This document shows, piece after piece, positions 41,456 to 51,044 of a DNA stretch of 64,000 nt. The translations under genes were made by a program, and so were the position numbers. Positions within the stretch are counted from its first letter, which is position 1. Each line of letters begins with the position of its first letter. The notes beneath the pieces were generated by a model. It made no database searches. It was not told the origin of the DNA and was given only the letters and a program-made list of their open reading frames with translations. This DNA comes from Intestinibacter sp964449895 (lineage in GTDB: Bacteria; Bacillota; Clostridia; Peptostreptococcales; Peptostreptococcaceae): positions 119,800-183,799 of the forward strand of contig CAYVBY010000003.1 of the NCBI GenBank assembly GCA_964449895.1. The letters are read 5' to 3'.

Positions 41456-42460
41456 ATGTGTCTAATAATACCAGAAAAATATGAAAATAAATTAGGAATA
41501 ATAGAAACTCAAGCAGCAATAAAAGAATTAAAAGACTTTTTTGAAAAAACACTAGGAGATAAATTAAACTTAACAAGGGTTTCATCACCATTATTTGTGT
41601 TACCTGAAACAGGAATGAATGACAATTTAAATGGTGTAGAAAGACCAGTTAACTTTAATATACCTTGCATAAACAAAAATGCAGAAATAGTACATTCATT
41701 AGCTAAATGGAAAAGAATGGCATTAAAAAGATATGGATTTGAAGTTGGCTCAGGACTATATACTGATATGAATGCTATAAGAAAAGATGAAGATTTAGAT
41801 AACTTACATTCTATATATGTAGACCAATGGGACTGGGAACTTGTAATATCTAAAGAAGAAAGAACTATGGAAAAATTAAAAAGCGTAGTTGAAGCTTTAT
41901 TTGATGTTTTCAAAAAAACTGAAGAACATATTCATAGCTTACATCCTGAAGTAGTGTGTGAATTACCAGAGAAAATTACATTTATAACTTCTCAAGAATT
42001 ACTAGATATGTATCCTGACTTAAGTCCAAAAGAAAGAGAAGATCGTATAGTAAGAGAGAAAAAAGCAGTATTCTTAATGCAAATAGGAAAAACTTTAGCA
42101 AATGGACAAAAACATGATGGTAGAAGTCCAGACTATGATGATTGGGAACTAAATGGAGATATATTATTCTTTGATTCAATATTAAATCAAGCAATAGAGC
42201 TTTCTTCTATGGGAATAAGAGTAGATGAAGAAGCTTTAGAAAGACAATTAGAAATTGCTGGATGTGAAGAAAGAAAAGAATTAGATTATCATAAAGCTTT
42301 ATTAGAAGGGGAATTACCTTATACAATAGGTGGAGGAATTGGTCAATCTAGAATATGTATGTTCTTCCTAAATAAAGCTCACATAGGTGAAGTTCAAGTT
42401 GGTATTTGGCCAGAAAAAATGATTGAAGACTGTGCTAAATCAGGAATAACTTTATTATAA
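41456..42460 (+). CDS. asnA: Aspartate-ammonia ligase (asparagine synthetase A)
   Basis: 334 residues, the length of AsnA. It has the class II aminoacyl-tRNA-synthetase-like fold: EKTLGDKLNLTRVSSPLFV, LNGVERPVNFNI, VEIVHSLAKWKR-like IVHSLAKWKRMALKRYGF, GLYTDMNAIRKDE, SIYVDQWDWE and, at the end, GGGIGQSRICMFFL. It makes asparagine from aspartate, ammonia and ATP, forming an aspartyl-AMP intermediate. It is regulated by the AAC T-box: uncharged tRNA-Asn lets transcription continue. AAGGAG lies 9 bases before the ATG. Monocistronic. Confidence 0.97.
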   Translation: MCLIIPEKYENKLGIIETQAAIKELKDFFEKTLGDKLNLTRVSSPLFVLPETGMNDNLNGVERPVNFNIPCINKNAEIVHSLAKWKRMALKRYGFEVGSGLYTDMNAIRKDEDLDNLHSIYVDQWDWELVISKEERTMEKLKSVVEALFDVFKKTEEHIHSLHPEVVCELPEKITFITSQELLDMYPDLSPKEREDRIVREKKAVFLMQIGKTLANGQKHDGRSPDYDDWELNGDILFFDSILNQAIELSSMGIRVDEEALERQLEIAGCEERKELDYHKALLEGELPYTIGGGIGQSRICMFFLNKAHIGEVQVGIWPEKMIEDCAKSGITLL

Positions 42461-42473
42461 ATAATGATTAAAA

Positions 42474-42509
42474 GAGCTGTATATTCAATGAGAATATACA
42501 GCTTTTTTT
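42474..42509 (+). terminator. Rho-independent terminator of asnA
   Basis: AGCTGTATATTC, a 5-base loop, GAATATACAGC and T7. Confidence 0.94.
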
Positions 42510-42646
42510 GTTAAAATTTATTTTTATAATTTGAAGTAATCTTAATTAAAAATTATATAGTCAATTTCTATTAAAAATGATAGAATATAAAACAGACATT
42601 TTATATGTCATGGTATATTATTATGTGTACAACTTTTAAAAATAAG

Positions 42647-42686
42647 AACTCTCTTTGTTTGAGCTTATAAATAAGGAGAGTTTTTT
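42647..42686 (+). terminator. Terminator-like hairpin in the MATE leader
   Basis: AACTCTCTTT pairs with AAGGAGAGTT and is followed by T6, 59 bases before the MATE start. The asnA terminator lies 140 bases upstream, so this hairpin is either an attenuator of the MATE gene or the end of a short transcript. The inverted repeats TTCTAT-N8-ATAGAA (42566-42585) and GACAT-N5-ATGTC (about 42596-42610) lie further upstream and may be operators. Confidence 0.6.
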
Positions 42687-42744
42687 ATATTGAACAATAT
42701 AATATATAAAATTAATATAAATTAAATAAGAAAGGAAGATATAT

Positions 42745-44100
42745 ATGACAAATGATATGACAAATGGAAGTCCATTGAGATTATTTATATTTTTTACAAT
42801 TCCGTTATTAATAGGAAATGTATTTCAACAATTATATAGTATGGTAGATACTATAATAGTAGGTAGATTTGTAGGAGTTAATGCACTTGCAGCACTAGGT
42901 TCATGCAATAGTATGTTTTTTTTAGTAAATGGTTTAATATTGGGACTTACTAGTGGCTTTTCGGTATTAGTAGCTCAAAAGTTTGGGGCTAAAGACGAAA
43001 AAGGTGTAAAAAAAGCAGTGGCAAGTAATATTACACTTACTGTAGTTTTAACAATAATAATTACAATAATTGCTTTAACAATAGCAAAACCACTTCTTAA
43101 TTTAATGAATACACCAGATAGTATATATAGTGATGCAAAAACTTATATTACAATAATTTATGCTGGTATAATAACACAAACTGGTTACAATATGTCAGCT
43201 GGAATACTTAGAGCTTTAGGTGACAGTAAAACACCACTATATTTTTTAATAGTTGCATCTGTATTAAATGTAATATTAGATTTGGTGTTTATTATAAATT
43301 TTAATATGGGAGTAGCAGGAGCTGCTTATGCTACAAATATATCTCAAGGAATATCTGCAATATTATGTTTAATTTATAGCTATAGAAAATTTAAAATACT
43401 TAGACTTAAAAAAGACGATTTTAAAGTTGAAAAGACTTATTATACTACACATTTAAAGGTTGCGATTCCTATGTCTCTTCAATTTTCAATAACAGCAGTT
43501 GGTATGATTATAATTCAAGGTGCAATAAATATATTTGGTGCTACAATAATAGCAGCATATACAGCCGCATCAAAAGTTCTTCAATTAGTAATGCAACCAT
43601 CTATGTCTTTTGGAGTTACAGTTGCCACTTATACTGGACAGAATTTAGGTGCTAGAAGATTTGATAGAATTAAACAGGGCATGAAAACAATGAATATTAT
43701 TTCAATTATTACAAGCTTATTATCTGGAGTTATTTTAGTTACATTTGGAAAATATTTTGTAATGCTGTTTATAGAAAATCCAACTAAGGAAATTTTTGAT
43801 TATACACAAGAAGTTTTAAATTATGCAGCAGTATTTTTCATACCTTTAGGTTTTATATTTGTATATAGAAATGCACTTCAAGGAATGGGTCAATCTTTTG
43901 TTCCTATGATGGCTGGAGTTTGTGAGTTAGTAGCTAGAACTATAGTTGCATTTACACTTCCAAAGGTTATAGGATTTACAGGTATATGTTTATCAGACCC
44001 TATTGCTTGGATATCGGCAGTTATACCTCTTATGCTGACTTACTATATAAAAATGAGAAAAATAGATCAACAAAATGAAGATGTAAATTTAGCATCATAA
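42745..44100 (+). CDS. MATE-family multidrug/cation exporter
   Basis: 451 residues with about 12 membrane helices in two related halves. N-terminal marks are GSPLRLFIFFTIPLLIGNVF and QQLYSMVDTIIVGRFVG, the standard start of MATE proteins. The second half has VAIPMSLQFSITAVGMI. It exports organic cations or drugs using Na+ or H+. RBS AAAGGAAG. The leader with an intrinsic terminator suggests induction by an unknown signal. Confidence 0.92.
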   Translation: MTNDMTNGSPLRLFIFFTIPLLIGNVFQQLYSMVDTIIVGRFVGVNALAALGSCNSMFFLVNGLILGLTSGFSVLVAQKFGAKDEKGVKKAVASNITLTVVLTIIITIIALTIAKPLLNLMNTPDSIYSDAKTYITIIYAGIITQTGYNMSAGILRALGDSKTPLYFLIVASVLNVILDLVFIINFNMGVAGAAYATNISQGISAILCLIYSYRKFKILRLKKDDFKVEKTYYTTHLKVAIPMSLQFSITAVGMIIIQGAINIFGATIIAAYTAASKVLQLVMQPSMSFGVTVATYTGQNLGARRFDRIKQGMKTMNIISIITSLLSGVILVTFGKYFVMLFIENPTKEIFDYTQEVLNYAAVFFIPLGFIFVYRNALQGMGQSFVPMMAGVCELVARTIVAFTLPKVIGFTGICLSDPIAWISAVIPLMLTYYIKMRKIDQQNEDVNLAS

Positions 44101-44141
44101 ATTTTTAATGTAGGATTAAAAAATAAATTACAGAAATATGT

Positions 44142-44182
44142 GGATAGACCGATTTAAAATTTGATTTTATCGGTCTATTTTT
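44142..44182 (+). terminator. Rho-independent terminator of the MATE gene
   Basis: GATAGACCGAT and ATCGGTCTATTTTT flank an AT-rich loop. Confidence 0.88.
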
Positions 44183-44301
44183 ATGTTTAAAATTGGAATA
44201 GATTTAAATTAAAGCCATTAATTACAAGTTAAGTAAAAGAAATTTTTTAGTATAATTTATCTCATGACATAATTTATATAACATTATAGAAGGAGATTGA
44301 C

Positions 44302-45546
44302 ATGAGTATTATTAAAAATAATATATGGATAATTTTATTATCTGTAGTAGTTTTAGGATTTATTGTTTTAACAGATGAACAAGTAGATGATGACAAATTA
44401 CTTACATCTACAACAAATTCTCTGTGTAAAAGAGATGACATATATACTTTTTTAGATATTAATGAAAAATTAAATCAATACAATAAAGAAAATATTTTAT
44501 CATCAGATGAAAATAATAAAAGTTATGTGGCGGTTATAACTTGTGATAATATATATTCTTCAGAACATAAACAAAAAGAATTTGTTACAGGTAAAAAATA
44601 TACATTTCAAATAAGCCAAGTATTCAAAAATGGTGATATAAAAAAATTAAAAGAAGTAAGCTTTTATTTAAAACCTTCTATTTTAATGAGTAAAGAAGCA
44701 GTTTTAATATATATTATTTTTATTGGACTTATTTTATATATTAATTTTAAAAAAGTTAAAAAATTAGATAAATTAGTAGAATTAAGAAATCAAGAATTAA
44801 TAGAACAAATGGATAAGAACACCGAATTATTAAATAAAATAATAGAAACAGAAAGAAATAAAAATAACTATTTTATAAATTTATCTCACGAATTAAGAAC
44901 TCCTCTAAATGTAATAAGTTCTGTGGAACAACTTATTACAAATTTAAATAAATCTGATAAAGGATTATCTAAAGAAAAAATAGATGAATATATGAATGTT
45001 ATGAACAAAAATATAAAAAGGTTATTAAATCTTATAAATAATATAATAGATACCACTAAAATAGAAAATGGAAAATATAAGATTAATTTATCTGATGAAA
45101 ATATAGTTTACATAGTAGAAGAGACATCCTTAGGGTTAAAGGATGCTATAGAATCTAGTGGAATAAATTTGATTATAGATACAGATGTGGAGGAGAAAAT
45201 AGTAAAATGTGATAGTTATGAAATAGAAAGATGTATCATAAATTTACTTAGTAATGCTTCTAAATTCACTCCAAAGGGAGGAACTATAAAAGTAGATATT
45301 AAAGACTTAAATGAAAAGATAAAAATAACAGTAGAAGATACAGGTATCGGTATAGATGAAAAATACCACAAGTCTATATTTGATAGGTTTAATCAAATAG
45401 TAGACAAAGATATGGAGAGTAAAGGAGGCAGTGGTCTTGGCCTTACGATTACAAAACATATTATAGATATGCACAATGGAGAAATTTATGTTGAAAGTGA
45501 AAAGGAAAAAGGCACGAAGTTTACTATTATATTACCTGTAGATTAA
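44302..45546 (+). CDS. Orphan membrane sensor histidine kinase
   Basis: 414 residues. Membrane helices at about 8-24 and 131-149 enclose a ~105-residue extracellular sensor region with no recognisable family. A coiled coil (about 152-190) leads to the H-box FINLSHELRTPLNVISS with His196. The HATPase domain has CIINLLSNASKFT, DTGIGID and GGSGLGLTITKHI. No response regulator gene is adjacent, so its partner is elsewhere. Clostridial orphan kinases include those feeding Spo0A, but the sequence alone does not show that. RBS AGGAG. Confidence 0.9.
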   Translation: MSIIKNNIWIILLSVVVLGFIVLTDEQVDDDKLLTSTTNSLCKRDDIYTFLDINEKLNQYNKENILSSDENNKSYVAVITCDNIYSSEHKQKEFVTGKKYTFQISQVFKNGDIKKLKEVSFYLKPSILMSKEAVLIYIIFIGLILYINFKKVKKLDKLVELRNQELIEQMDKNTELLNKIIETERNKNNYFINLSHELRTPLNVISSVEQLITNLNKSDKGLSKEKIDEYMNVMNKNIKRLLNLINNIIDTTKIENGKYKINLSDENIVYIVEETSLGLKDAIESSGINLIIDTDVEEKIVKCDSYEIERCIINLLSNASKFTPKGGTIKVDIKDLNEKIKITVEDTGIGIDEKYHKSIFDRFNQIVDKDMESKGGSGLGLTITKHIIDMHNGEIYVESEKEKGTKFTIILPVD

Positions 45547-45699
45547 ATTCACTCCTCTTATTGATTTATTAAAAATATTATAATATGGTTGAAATGAAGA
45601 TTTCTTTATTTTCTGAAAAATATGTGCTAAAATTAATTGTATACTTTATATTTTATTTTGGTAAAAATATTAATACAATTTAAAAAGGGGGCATATATT

Positions 45700-46995
45700 A
45701 TGCATACTATGAAATATAGTAATATAGAATTTGACGTAAATATAAAAGAGGAACAAATAGCATGTGAATTGGAATCAAATGTTGTTGAACTTCCTAAAAG
45801 AACTGTAAAGGAACATATAGAATATGCTTTAGATAATCCTATTGGTGCAGGTAAGTTATCTACTGTTGTCAAAAAAGGTGATACAGTAGCTATAATAATA
45901 TCTGATGTAACTAGAAAATGGCAAGCAATATCTACTTATTTACCAATATTAGTAGATAGATTAAATTCATGTGGTGTAGCTGATGAAGATATAATAGTTA
46001 TATCAGCTTGTGGAACTCATAGAGAGCAAACTGAAGAAGAGCATAAAGCTTTAGTAGGTGAAGATTTATATAAAAGATTAAAAATAATAGACCATAAATG
46101 TGAAGATAAAGAAAACTTAGTATTTATGGGAACTACTTCAAGAAATACACCAGTATGGCTAAACAAACATGCAATAGATGCAGATAAAATAATATTAACT
46201 GGAGGTGTTGTATATCACTTCCTAGCAGGCTATGGTGGAGGAAGAAAAAGTTTAGTACCAGGTATAGCTGGAAAAGAAACTATAAATACTAATCACTGTA
46301 ATGCCTTAAATCCAGGATTTGGACAAGGTGCAAATGCAAATGCTTGTTCTGGAAATTTATCAAAAACTAATCCATTCCATGATGATTTAGAAGAAGCTGC
46401 TGCAATGGCTAAACCAGCATATTTATTAAATGTAGTTGCAAATTCTAATCAAGAAATAATAGCTGCATTTGCAGGAGATTGGATAAAAGCTCATAAAGCG
46501 GCAACAGAGCTTGTAGATTCAATTGATGGTGTATATGTTGATGAGAGAACTCCACTTGTTATAGCAAGTGCAGGCGGATATCCAAAAGATATAAACTTAT
46601 ACCAAACTTCAAAAACATTAGCAAACTCTAAATCTATGATAGCAGAAGGCGGAACAATGATAATATTATCTGAATGTGGAGAAGGATTTGGAGATAAAGA
46701 TTGCGAAGAACAATTAACTAAATTTGAAAATATGGAAGAAAGAGAAAAAGCATTAAGAGCAGATTTTTCAATTGGTGGATTTGTTGGATATGACTTTGCA
46801 GAAACTGCTGAAAAATATAATATGATATTAGTAACTAGTATACCACAAGAAAAATTAAGCAAAACAAAAATACATGCAGTTAAAACTTTAGATGAGGCAT
46901 TAGAATTAGCTAAAAAATTAAATGGTGGATCTATAGATAATATGAAGACTGCATTATTACCACATGGAGCTAATACATTACCTAAATACAGATAA
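45700..46995 (+). CDS. LarA-family nickel-pincer-dependent 2-hydroxyacid racemase
   Basis: 431 residues; the frame opens 21 codons earlier, but AAAAGGGGGC fits the ATG at 45700. The catalytic set lines up with L. plantarum LarA as I recall it (His108, His174, Lys184, His200): His107 in ACGTHREQTEEE, His173 in VVYHFLAGYGGGRKSLVPG, Lys183 in the same stretch (the pincer-cofactor Lys) and His199 in TNHCNA. It should interconvert D- and L-lactate or another 2-hydroxyacid. No larB, larC or larE cofactor gene lies in this window, so they must be elsewhere or the substrate differs. Monocistronic with a terminator. Confidence 0.9.
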   Translation: MHTMKYSNIEFDVNIKEEQIACELESNVVELPKRTVKEHIEYALDNPIGAGKLSTVVKKGDTVAIIISDVTRKWQAISTYLPILVDRLNSCGVADEDIIVISACGTHREQTEEEHKALVGEDLYKRLKIIDHKCEDKENLVFMGTTSRNTPVWLNKHAIDADKIILTGGVVYHFLAGYGGGRKSLVPGIAGKETINTNHCNALNPGFGQGANANACSGNLSKTNPFHDDLEEAAAMAKPAYLLNVVANSNQEIIAAFAGDWIKAHKAATELVDSIDGVYVDERTPLVIASAGGYPKDINLYQTSKTLANSKSMIAEGGTMIILSECGEGFGDKDCEEQLTKFENMEEREKALRADFSIGGFVGYDFAETAEKYNMILVTSIPQEKLSKTKIHAVKTLDEALELAKKLNGGSIDNMKTALLPHGANTLPKYR

Positions 46996-47024
46996 TATTT
47001 TAGAATACAGATAAATTTTTTATT

Positions 47025-47056
47025 AAAAAGAAGCTGAAATTAATCAGCTTCTTTTT
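47025..47056. terminator. Terminator after the LarA homologue
   Basis: AAAAAGAAGCTG, an 8-base loop and CAGCTTCTTTTT. The A-rich left side allows use in both directions, but the convergent ATPase gene ends 150 bases further on. Confidence 0.9.
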
Positions 47057-47095
47057 AATTTTCTAAGTATTTAAGTTCATTTTATTTGGGGAAAG

Positions 47096-47139
47096 TTAAA
47101 AATTGAGGATAATTATAATTTCCGTCAATGTGTTTCAAA
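47096..47139. repeat. Copy 2 of a 44-base dispersed repeat
   Basis: Partner of 34514-34557 (37 of 44 bases the same). Both copies occupy convergent intergenic regions downstream of a terminator. TTTTTCAAA recurs again just after each copy. Confidence 0.45.
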
Positions 47140-47204
47140 GAAATCTATATTTTTCAAAGATATTTAGAATAAAGATTTCTTTATATTATATATTTATTAT
47201 TTGT

Positions 47205-49883
47205 TTAACGATTAGTTTTTATTAATTTACTTATTTCCATACATATTGTAGCTAAAACTGCTAGGCCGAAGCAAATAGCTAAATTGCTAATTTCAAATAT
47301 ATGAGGTATTGTAAATATTCCTCTCATAAAAGGTAGTAATGTTATAGAGAACATACCAAGGCATATAATTACTGCTCCTAAAGCATATTTATTACTCATT
47401 ATACCTAAGCTAAGTATAGTTTCACTATTTGATCTTGCAGCAAAAGTTTGAATTATTCTAGATAGAGTAAGAGTAGAGAATGCCATTGCAGCTCCAAGTG
47501 CATCTGATGTTTGCATTCCTATATATTGAGCTAATATAGTAACTATACCTATTATTGAACCTCTTACTAAGACTGCACTAAGTGTATCTTTACATAGGAT
47601 ACTTTCATTAGGATCTCTTGGGGCTTTATTCATAGTATCTTTTTCTGGTTTTTCAAAACCTAAAGATATGGCTGGTAGTGAGTCTGTAACTAAGTTTATA
47701 AATAAAAGTTGTATAGTTGTAAATGGATTAGACCATCCAGCAAACACTGCAAATAATATTGCAATTATTCCACCTAAGTTACCTGAGAATAGGTAAGTTA
47801 TAGATTTTTTTATATTGTTATAAACTGTTCTACCTACTTCAATCGCATTTACTATTGTAGCGAAGTTGTCATCAAGAAGTACCATAGCTGATGCATCTTT
47901 TGCAACTTCTGTACCACTACCCATACCAATTCCTATATTTGCTTGTTTTAAAGCTGGGGCATCATTTACACCGTCACCAGTCATGGCAGTTATTTTACCT
48001 TTTTTCTGCCAAGATTTAACTATTCTTATTTTATTTTCAGGAGAAACTCTAGCATAAACTGATATATTTTCAAGTTTTTTATCTAGTTCTTCATCTGTTA
48101 AAGAATCTAATTCATGACCAGTAAGGGCTAAATCTCCCTTATCCATAATGCCTATTTCTTTAGCTATGGCAGCTGCTGTAGTTTTGTGATCTCCTGTTAT
48201 CATAATTGTTTTTATACCAGATGATTTAGCATCTTTTACAGCTTTGAATACTTCTTCTCTAGGAGGATCTATCATAGCCATTAGACCGACTAAAACTAAA
48301 TCTTTTTCATCCTCTAAAGTAGGTTGGAAGCTTTCGTCGACTACTTTGAAGGCAAATGCTAAAACTCTTAAAGCACGATTTGAGAAATTTTCGTTTACTC
48401 TTTTGTATTCATCTAATATTTCTTCAGATATTTCTACAATTTCACCATTTTTTAATGCGTATTTACTTCTTGAAAATACTATATCAGGAGCTCCTTTTGT
48501 AAACATTATATTTTCTCCATCAACTGAGTTTATTGTAGTCATAAGTTTTCTATCACTATCAAAAGGAAGTTCAGATATTCTTGTATATTCTTTTCGTATA
48601 TCTTTATAGTCTACATTAGATTTAGTTGCATAATTTATAAGAGCAACTTCAGTAGGATCGCCTATTTCTATACCTTCTTCATTTATATCAGAATCGTTAC
48701 AAAGTATAGAAGATAAACTTAAATATCTATCTTGTACTAATGCTTGAGTAAGTGCAATTTCACTACCGCCAAATTTATTTTCTTCATCTAAAATAAATTC
48801 TACTTTATTTGAAGAAGAATTTTTATTGTATTCATTGTTAGTTTTTTCGTTATATACACCGTACATATAAGTTTCTACAACAGTCATTTTATTTTGAGTT
48901 AAAGTACCAGTTTTATCAGTACATATTACACTTGTTGAACCTAAAGTTTCAACTGCAGGTAATTTTCTAATAACAGCTTGTTTTTTTGCCATTGTATTTG
49001 TTCCAGATGCCAAAACTATTGTAACTATAGAAGTTAGAGCTTCTGGTATTGCAGCAACTGCTATTGCTACAGCAAACATAAAAGAATCCATAATATCTGC
49101 ACCTCTAAAAACTTGAAGTCCAAATATTAAAGCAGCTAAGATTATTATTAAAACTCCTAATTTTTTTCCGAAATCATCTAATTTTTGTTGAAGAGGAGTT
49201 TGTTTATTTTCGGCAGTATCTAGTAAGTTTGCAATTTTACCTACTTCTGTATTCATACCAGAAGATGTAACTATATAAGTAGCTCTACCGTACACAACCA
49301 TTGAACCACTAAATACCATATTCTTTTGATCACCAAGAGGACAATCTTCATTTATTTGACCTGAGTGTTTTAAAACTGGTTCTGATTCACCTGTTAGCAT
49401 TCCTTCTACAACTTTAAAAGTTTGAGCTTCTATTATTCTACCATCTGCAGGAACATAATCTCCAGCTTCTAGAATTACTATATCTCCAGGCACTATTTCT
49501 TGTGAAGGTATAGTTAATTTTTCATTATCTCGAAGAACTTTTGCATTTGGAACTGATAATTTTTTTAAGCTATCTAAAGAGCCTTCAGCTTTTTTTGTTT
49601 GAATTACTCCAAGTACAGCATTTATTGTAATTACTGCAAGTATTATAAGTGACTCAATTGTGTCACCTAAGAAAATTTGTGTAATTGCAGCAATTAAAAG
49701 AATTATAACTAATGGATCTTTAAAGCTTTCTAAAAATAATTTCCAAGTTGGTGTTTTAGGTTTTTCCTCTAATTGGTTAAAACCGTATTTTTTTAATCTG
49801 TCTTTTGCATCTTCAGTTGTTAATCCAGTCAAATTACTATTAAGGTCACATATAACTTGATTTGAATTTTTTTTGTAAAACAT
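47205..49883 (-). CDS. P-type Ca2+/Mn2+-transporting ATPase (PMR1/YoaB-like)
   Basis: 892 residues, type IIA P-ATPase with about 10 membrane segments. The phosphorylated Asp is in ICTDKTGTLTQNK. The A domain has VEGMLTGESEPV, the hinge GDGVNDAPALKQA. The ion site has IPEALT in TM4 and NLVTDSLPAISLG in TM6. Such pumps export Ca2+ or Mn2+. A yybP-ykoY riboswitch in its leader points to Mn2+ efflux, like YoaB of Lactococcus. The N-terminus (LTTEDAKDRLKKYGFNQL) is the cation-ATPase N domain. RBS GGAGG on the minus strand. Confidence 0.93.
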   Translation of the reverse strand: MFYKKNSNQVICDLNSNLTGLTTEDAKDRLKKYGFNQLEEKPKTPTWKLFLESFKDPLVIILLIAAITQIFLGDTIESLIILAVITINAVLGVIQTKKAEGSLDSLKKLSVPNAKVLRDNEKLTIPSQEIVPGDIVILEAGDYVPADGRIIEAQTFKVVEGMLTGESEPVLKHSGQINEDCPLGDQKNMVFSGSMVVYGRATYIVTSSGMNTEVGKIANLLDTAENKQTPLQQKLDDFGKKLGVLIIILAALIFGLQVFRGADIMDSFMFAVAIAVAAIPEALTSIVTIVLASGTNTMAKKQAVIRKLPAVETLGSTSVICTDKTGTLTQNKMTVVETYMYGVYNEKTNNEYNKNSSSNKVEFILDEENKFGGSEIALTQALVQDRYLSLSSILCNDSDINEEGIEIGDPTEVALINYATKSNVDYKDIRKEYTRISELPFDSDRKLMTTINSVDGENIMFTKGAPDIVFSRSKYALKNGEIVEISEEILDEYKRVNENFSNRALRVLAFAFKVVDESFQPTLEDEKDLVLVGLMAMIDPPREEVFKAVKDAKSSGIKTIMITGDHKTTAAAIAKEIGIMDKGDLALTGHELDSLTDEELDKKLENISVYARVSPENKIRIVKSWQKKGKITAMTGDGVNDAPALKQANIGIGMGSGTEVAKDASAMVLLDDNFATIVNAIEVGRTVYNNIKKSITYLFSGNLGGIIAILFAVFAGWSNPFTTIQLLFINLVTDSLPAISLGFEKPEKDTMNKAPRDPNESILCKDTLSAVLVRGSIIGIVTILAQYIGMQTSDALGAAMAFSTLTLSRIIQTFAARSNSETILSLGIMSNKYALGAVIICLGMFSITLLPFMRGIFTIPHIFEISNLAICFGLAVLATICMEISKLIKTNR

Positions 49884-49911
49884 ATATATTCCTCCAATTT
49901 TTGTTATTAAA

Positions 49912-50066
49912 TAAAAAAGACCTTCTAAGTAGATTTATATGCTAGATCTACTTTGAAGGTCTTGCTAACAAGTTTATGTATACTCGCTAATCAACCGGGA
50001 TATAAATCCGAAATGACGATTGATTATCACAAAGTGAAAGCTACTCCCCTTCAAGGGAATTTCTTA
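49912..50066 (-). promoter_or_regulatory. yybP-ykoY manganese riboswitch with terminator
   Basis: On the minus strand the leader shows the conserved AAGGGGAGTAGC, then AATCGTCATT, CCCGGTTGATTAGCGAG and the final terminator CAAGACCTTCAAAGTAGAT / ATCTACTTAGAAGGTCTTTTTT (49914-49964). These are the hallmarks of the yybP-ykoY Mn2+ aptamer. Mn2+ binding disrupts the terminator and turns on the exporter. The remaining 230 bases to the DUF5662 start show only an AT-rich inverted repeat (50077-50106, ATTGTATTA / TAATACAAT). Confidence 0.9.
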
Positions 50067-50297
50067 TTTTTAATATATTGTATTACTAATATTAAAATAA
50101 TACAATTAAATATATGTAAAATACATGTTAAAAATATGTAAATAAAATATCAATAAAATTTTCTTATAAAAATAAATACTTTTTATGCCACTATCTAATA
50201 AAAGGGTGATAAAATTATTTAAGTAACGAGATAAATATTAATGTGAATATAAAATATAATAAAAAGTTTATTAATATATAAAAGAAGGTGGAGATTA

Positions 50298-50855
50298 ATG
50301 GATAATTGTATAGTTAAGGCGTGGAAACATTTTTCTACGATTACTAAACATAGACATAAAGTTATACAACATTGTTTTAAGGCGGGAATATTTTGGCAAG
50401 GATGCTTACATGATTTATCTAAATATACTCCTTGTGAGTTTTTAGTGGGTGCTAAATATTATCAAGGAACAAGGAGTCCAAATGAAGCAGAGAGGGAAGA
50501 AAAAGGATATTCTGCTGCTTGGATGCACCATAAAGGCAGAAATAAACATCATTTTGAGTATTGGATAGATTATAATATTAAAACTAAAATAGTAGAACCT
50601 GTTAAAATGCCTAGAAAATATTTAATTGAAATGTTTTGTGATAGGATAGCTGCCAGCAAAATATATTTAGGAGAGAAGTATACAGATGAATGTTCTCTAA
50701 GTTATTTTTTGAATTCAAAGGATAGGATTGTTATTCACGAAGAAACATCACAAGAATTGGAGTTTTTACTTAGAATGTTGGCAGAAAAAGGCGAAGAAGA
50801 GACTTTTAAATATATTAGAAATTTAAAAAATGAGGAATATATATTAATTAAATAA
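50298..50855 (+). CDS. DUF5662 family protein (HD-like)
   Basis: 185 residues, soluble. KHRHKVIQHCFKAGIFWQGC and LHDLSKYTPCEFLVG contain an HD-like His-Asp pair, and HHKGRNKHHFEYWIDYN a His-rich segment, so it may be a metal-dependent phosphohydrolase fold. I recognise the family as DUF5662, common in Firmicutes and their phages, with no known function. It has a good RBS (AAGGTGGAG) and stands alone before a terminator. Confidence 0.8.
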   Translation: MDNCIVKAWKHFSTITKHRHKVIQHCFKAGIFWQGCLHDLSKYTPCEFLVGAKYYQGTRSPNEAEREEKGYSAAWMHHKGRNKHHFEYWIDYNIKTKIVEPVKMPRKYLIEMFCDRIAASKIYLGEKYTDECSLSYFLNSKDRIVIHEETSQELEFLLRMLAEKGEEETFKYIRNLKNEEYILIK

Positions 50856-50940
50856 AAATTTATGTATATAAATTAAAAAAATATGCATAATAATAGTATA
50901 TATTTAATACGCACAATTGAGCTCAATTATAAATATATAA

Positions 50941-50981
50941 GCCGATACCGTTAGACTATAATCTATAGGTATCGGTTTTTA
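50941..50981. terminator. Terminator between DUF5662 and the ImmA gene
   Basis: CCGATACC and GGTATCGGTTTTT flank an 18-base loop that can pair partly itself. A 14-base palindrome AATTGAGCTCAATT (50915-50928) lies just upstream. Confidence 0.85.
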
Positions 50982-51044
50982 ATTTATTGATATTTTTTAG
51001 AACAAATTCTTATTGAGTTAGAATACTCATATATAGTATTGATT

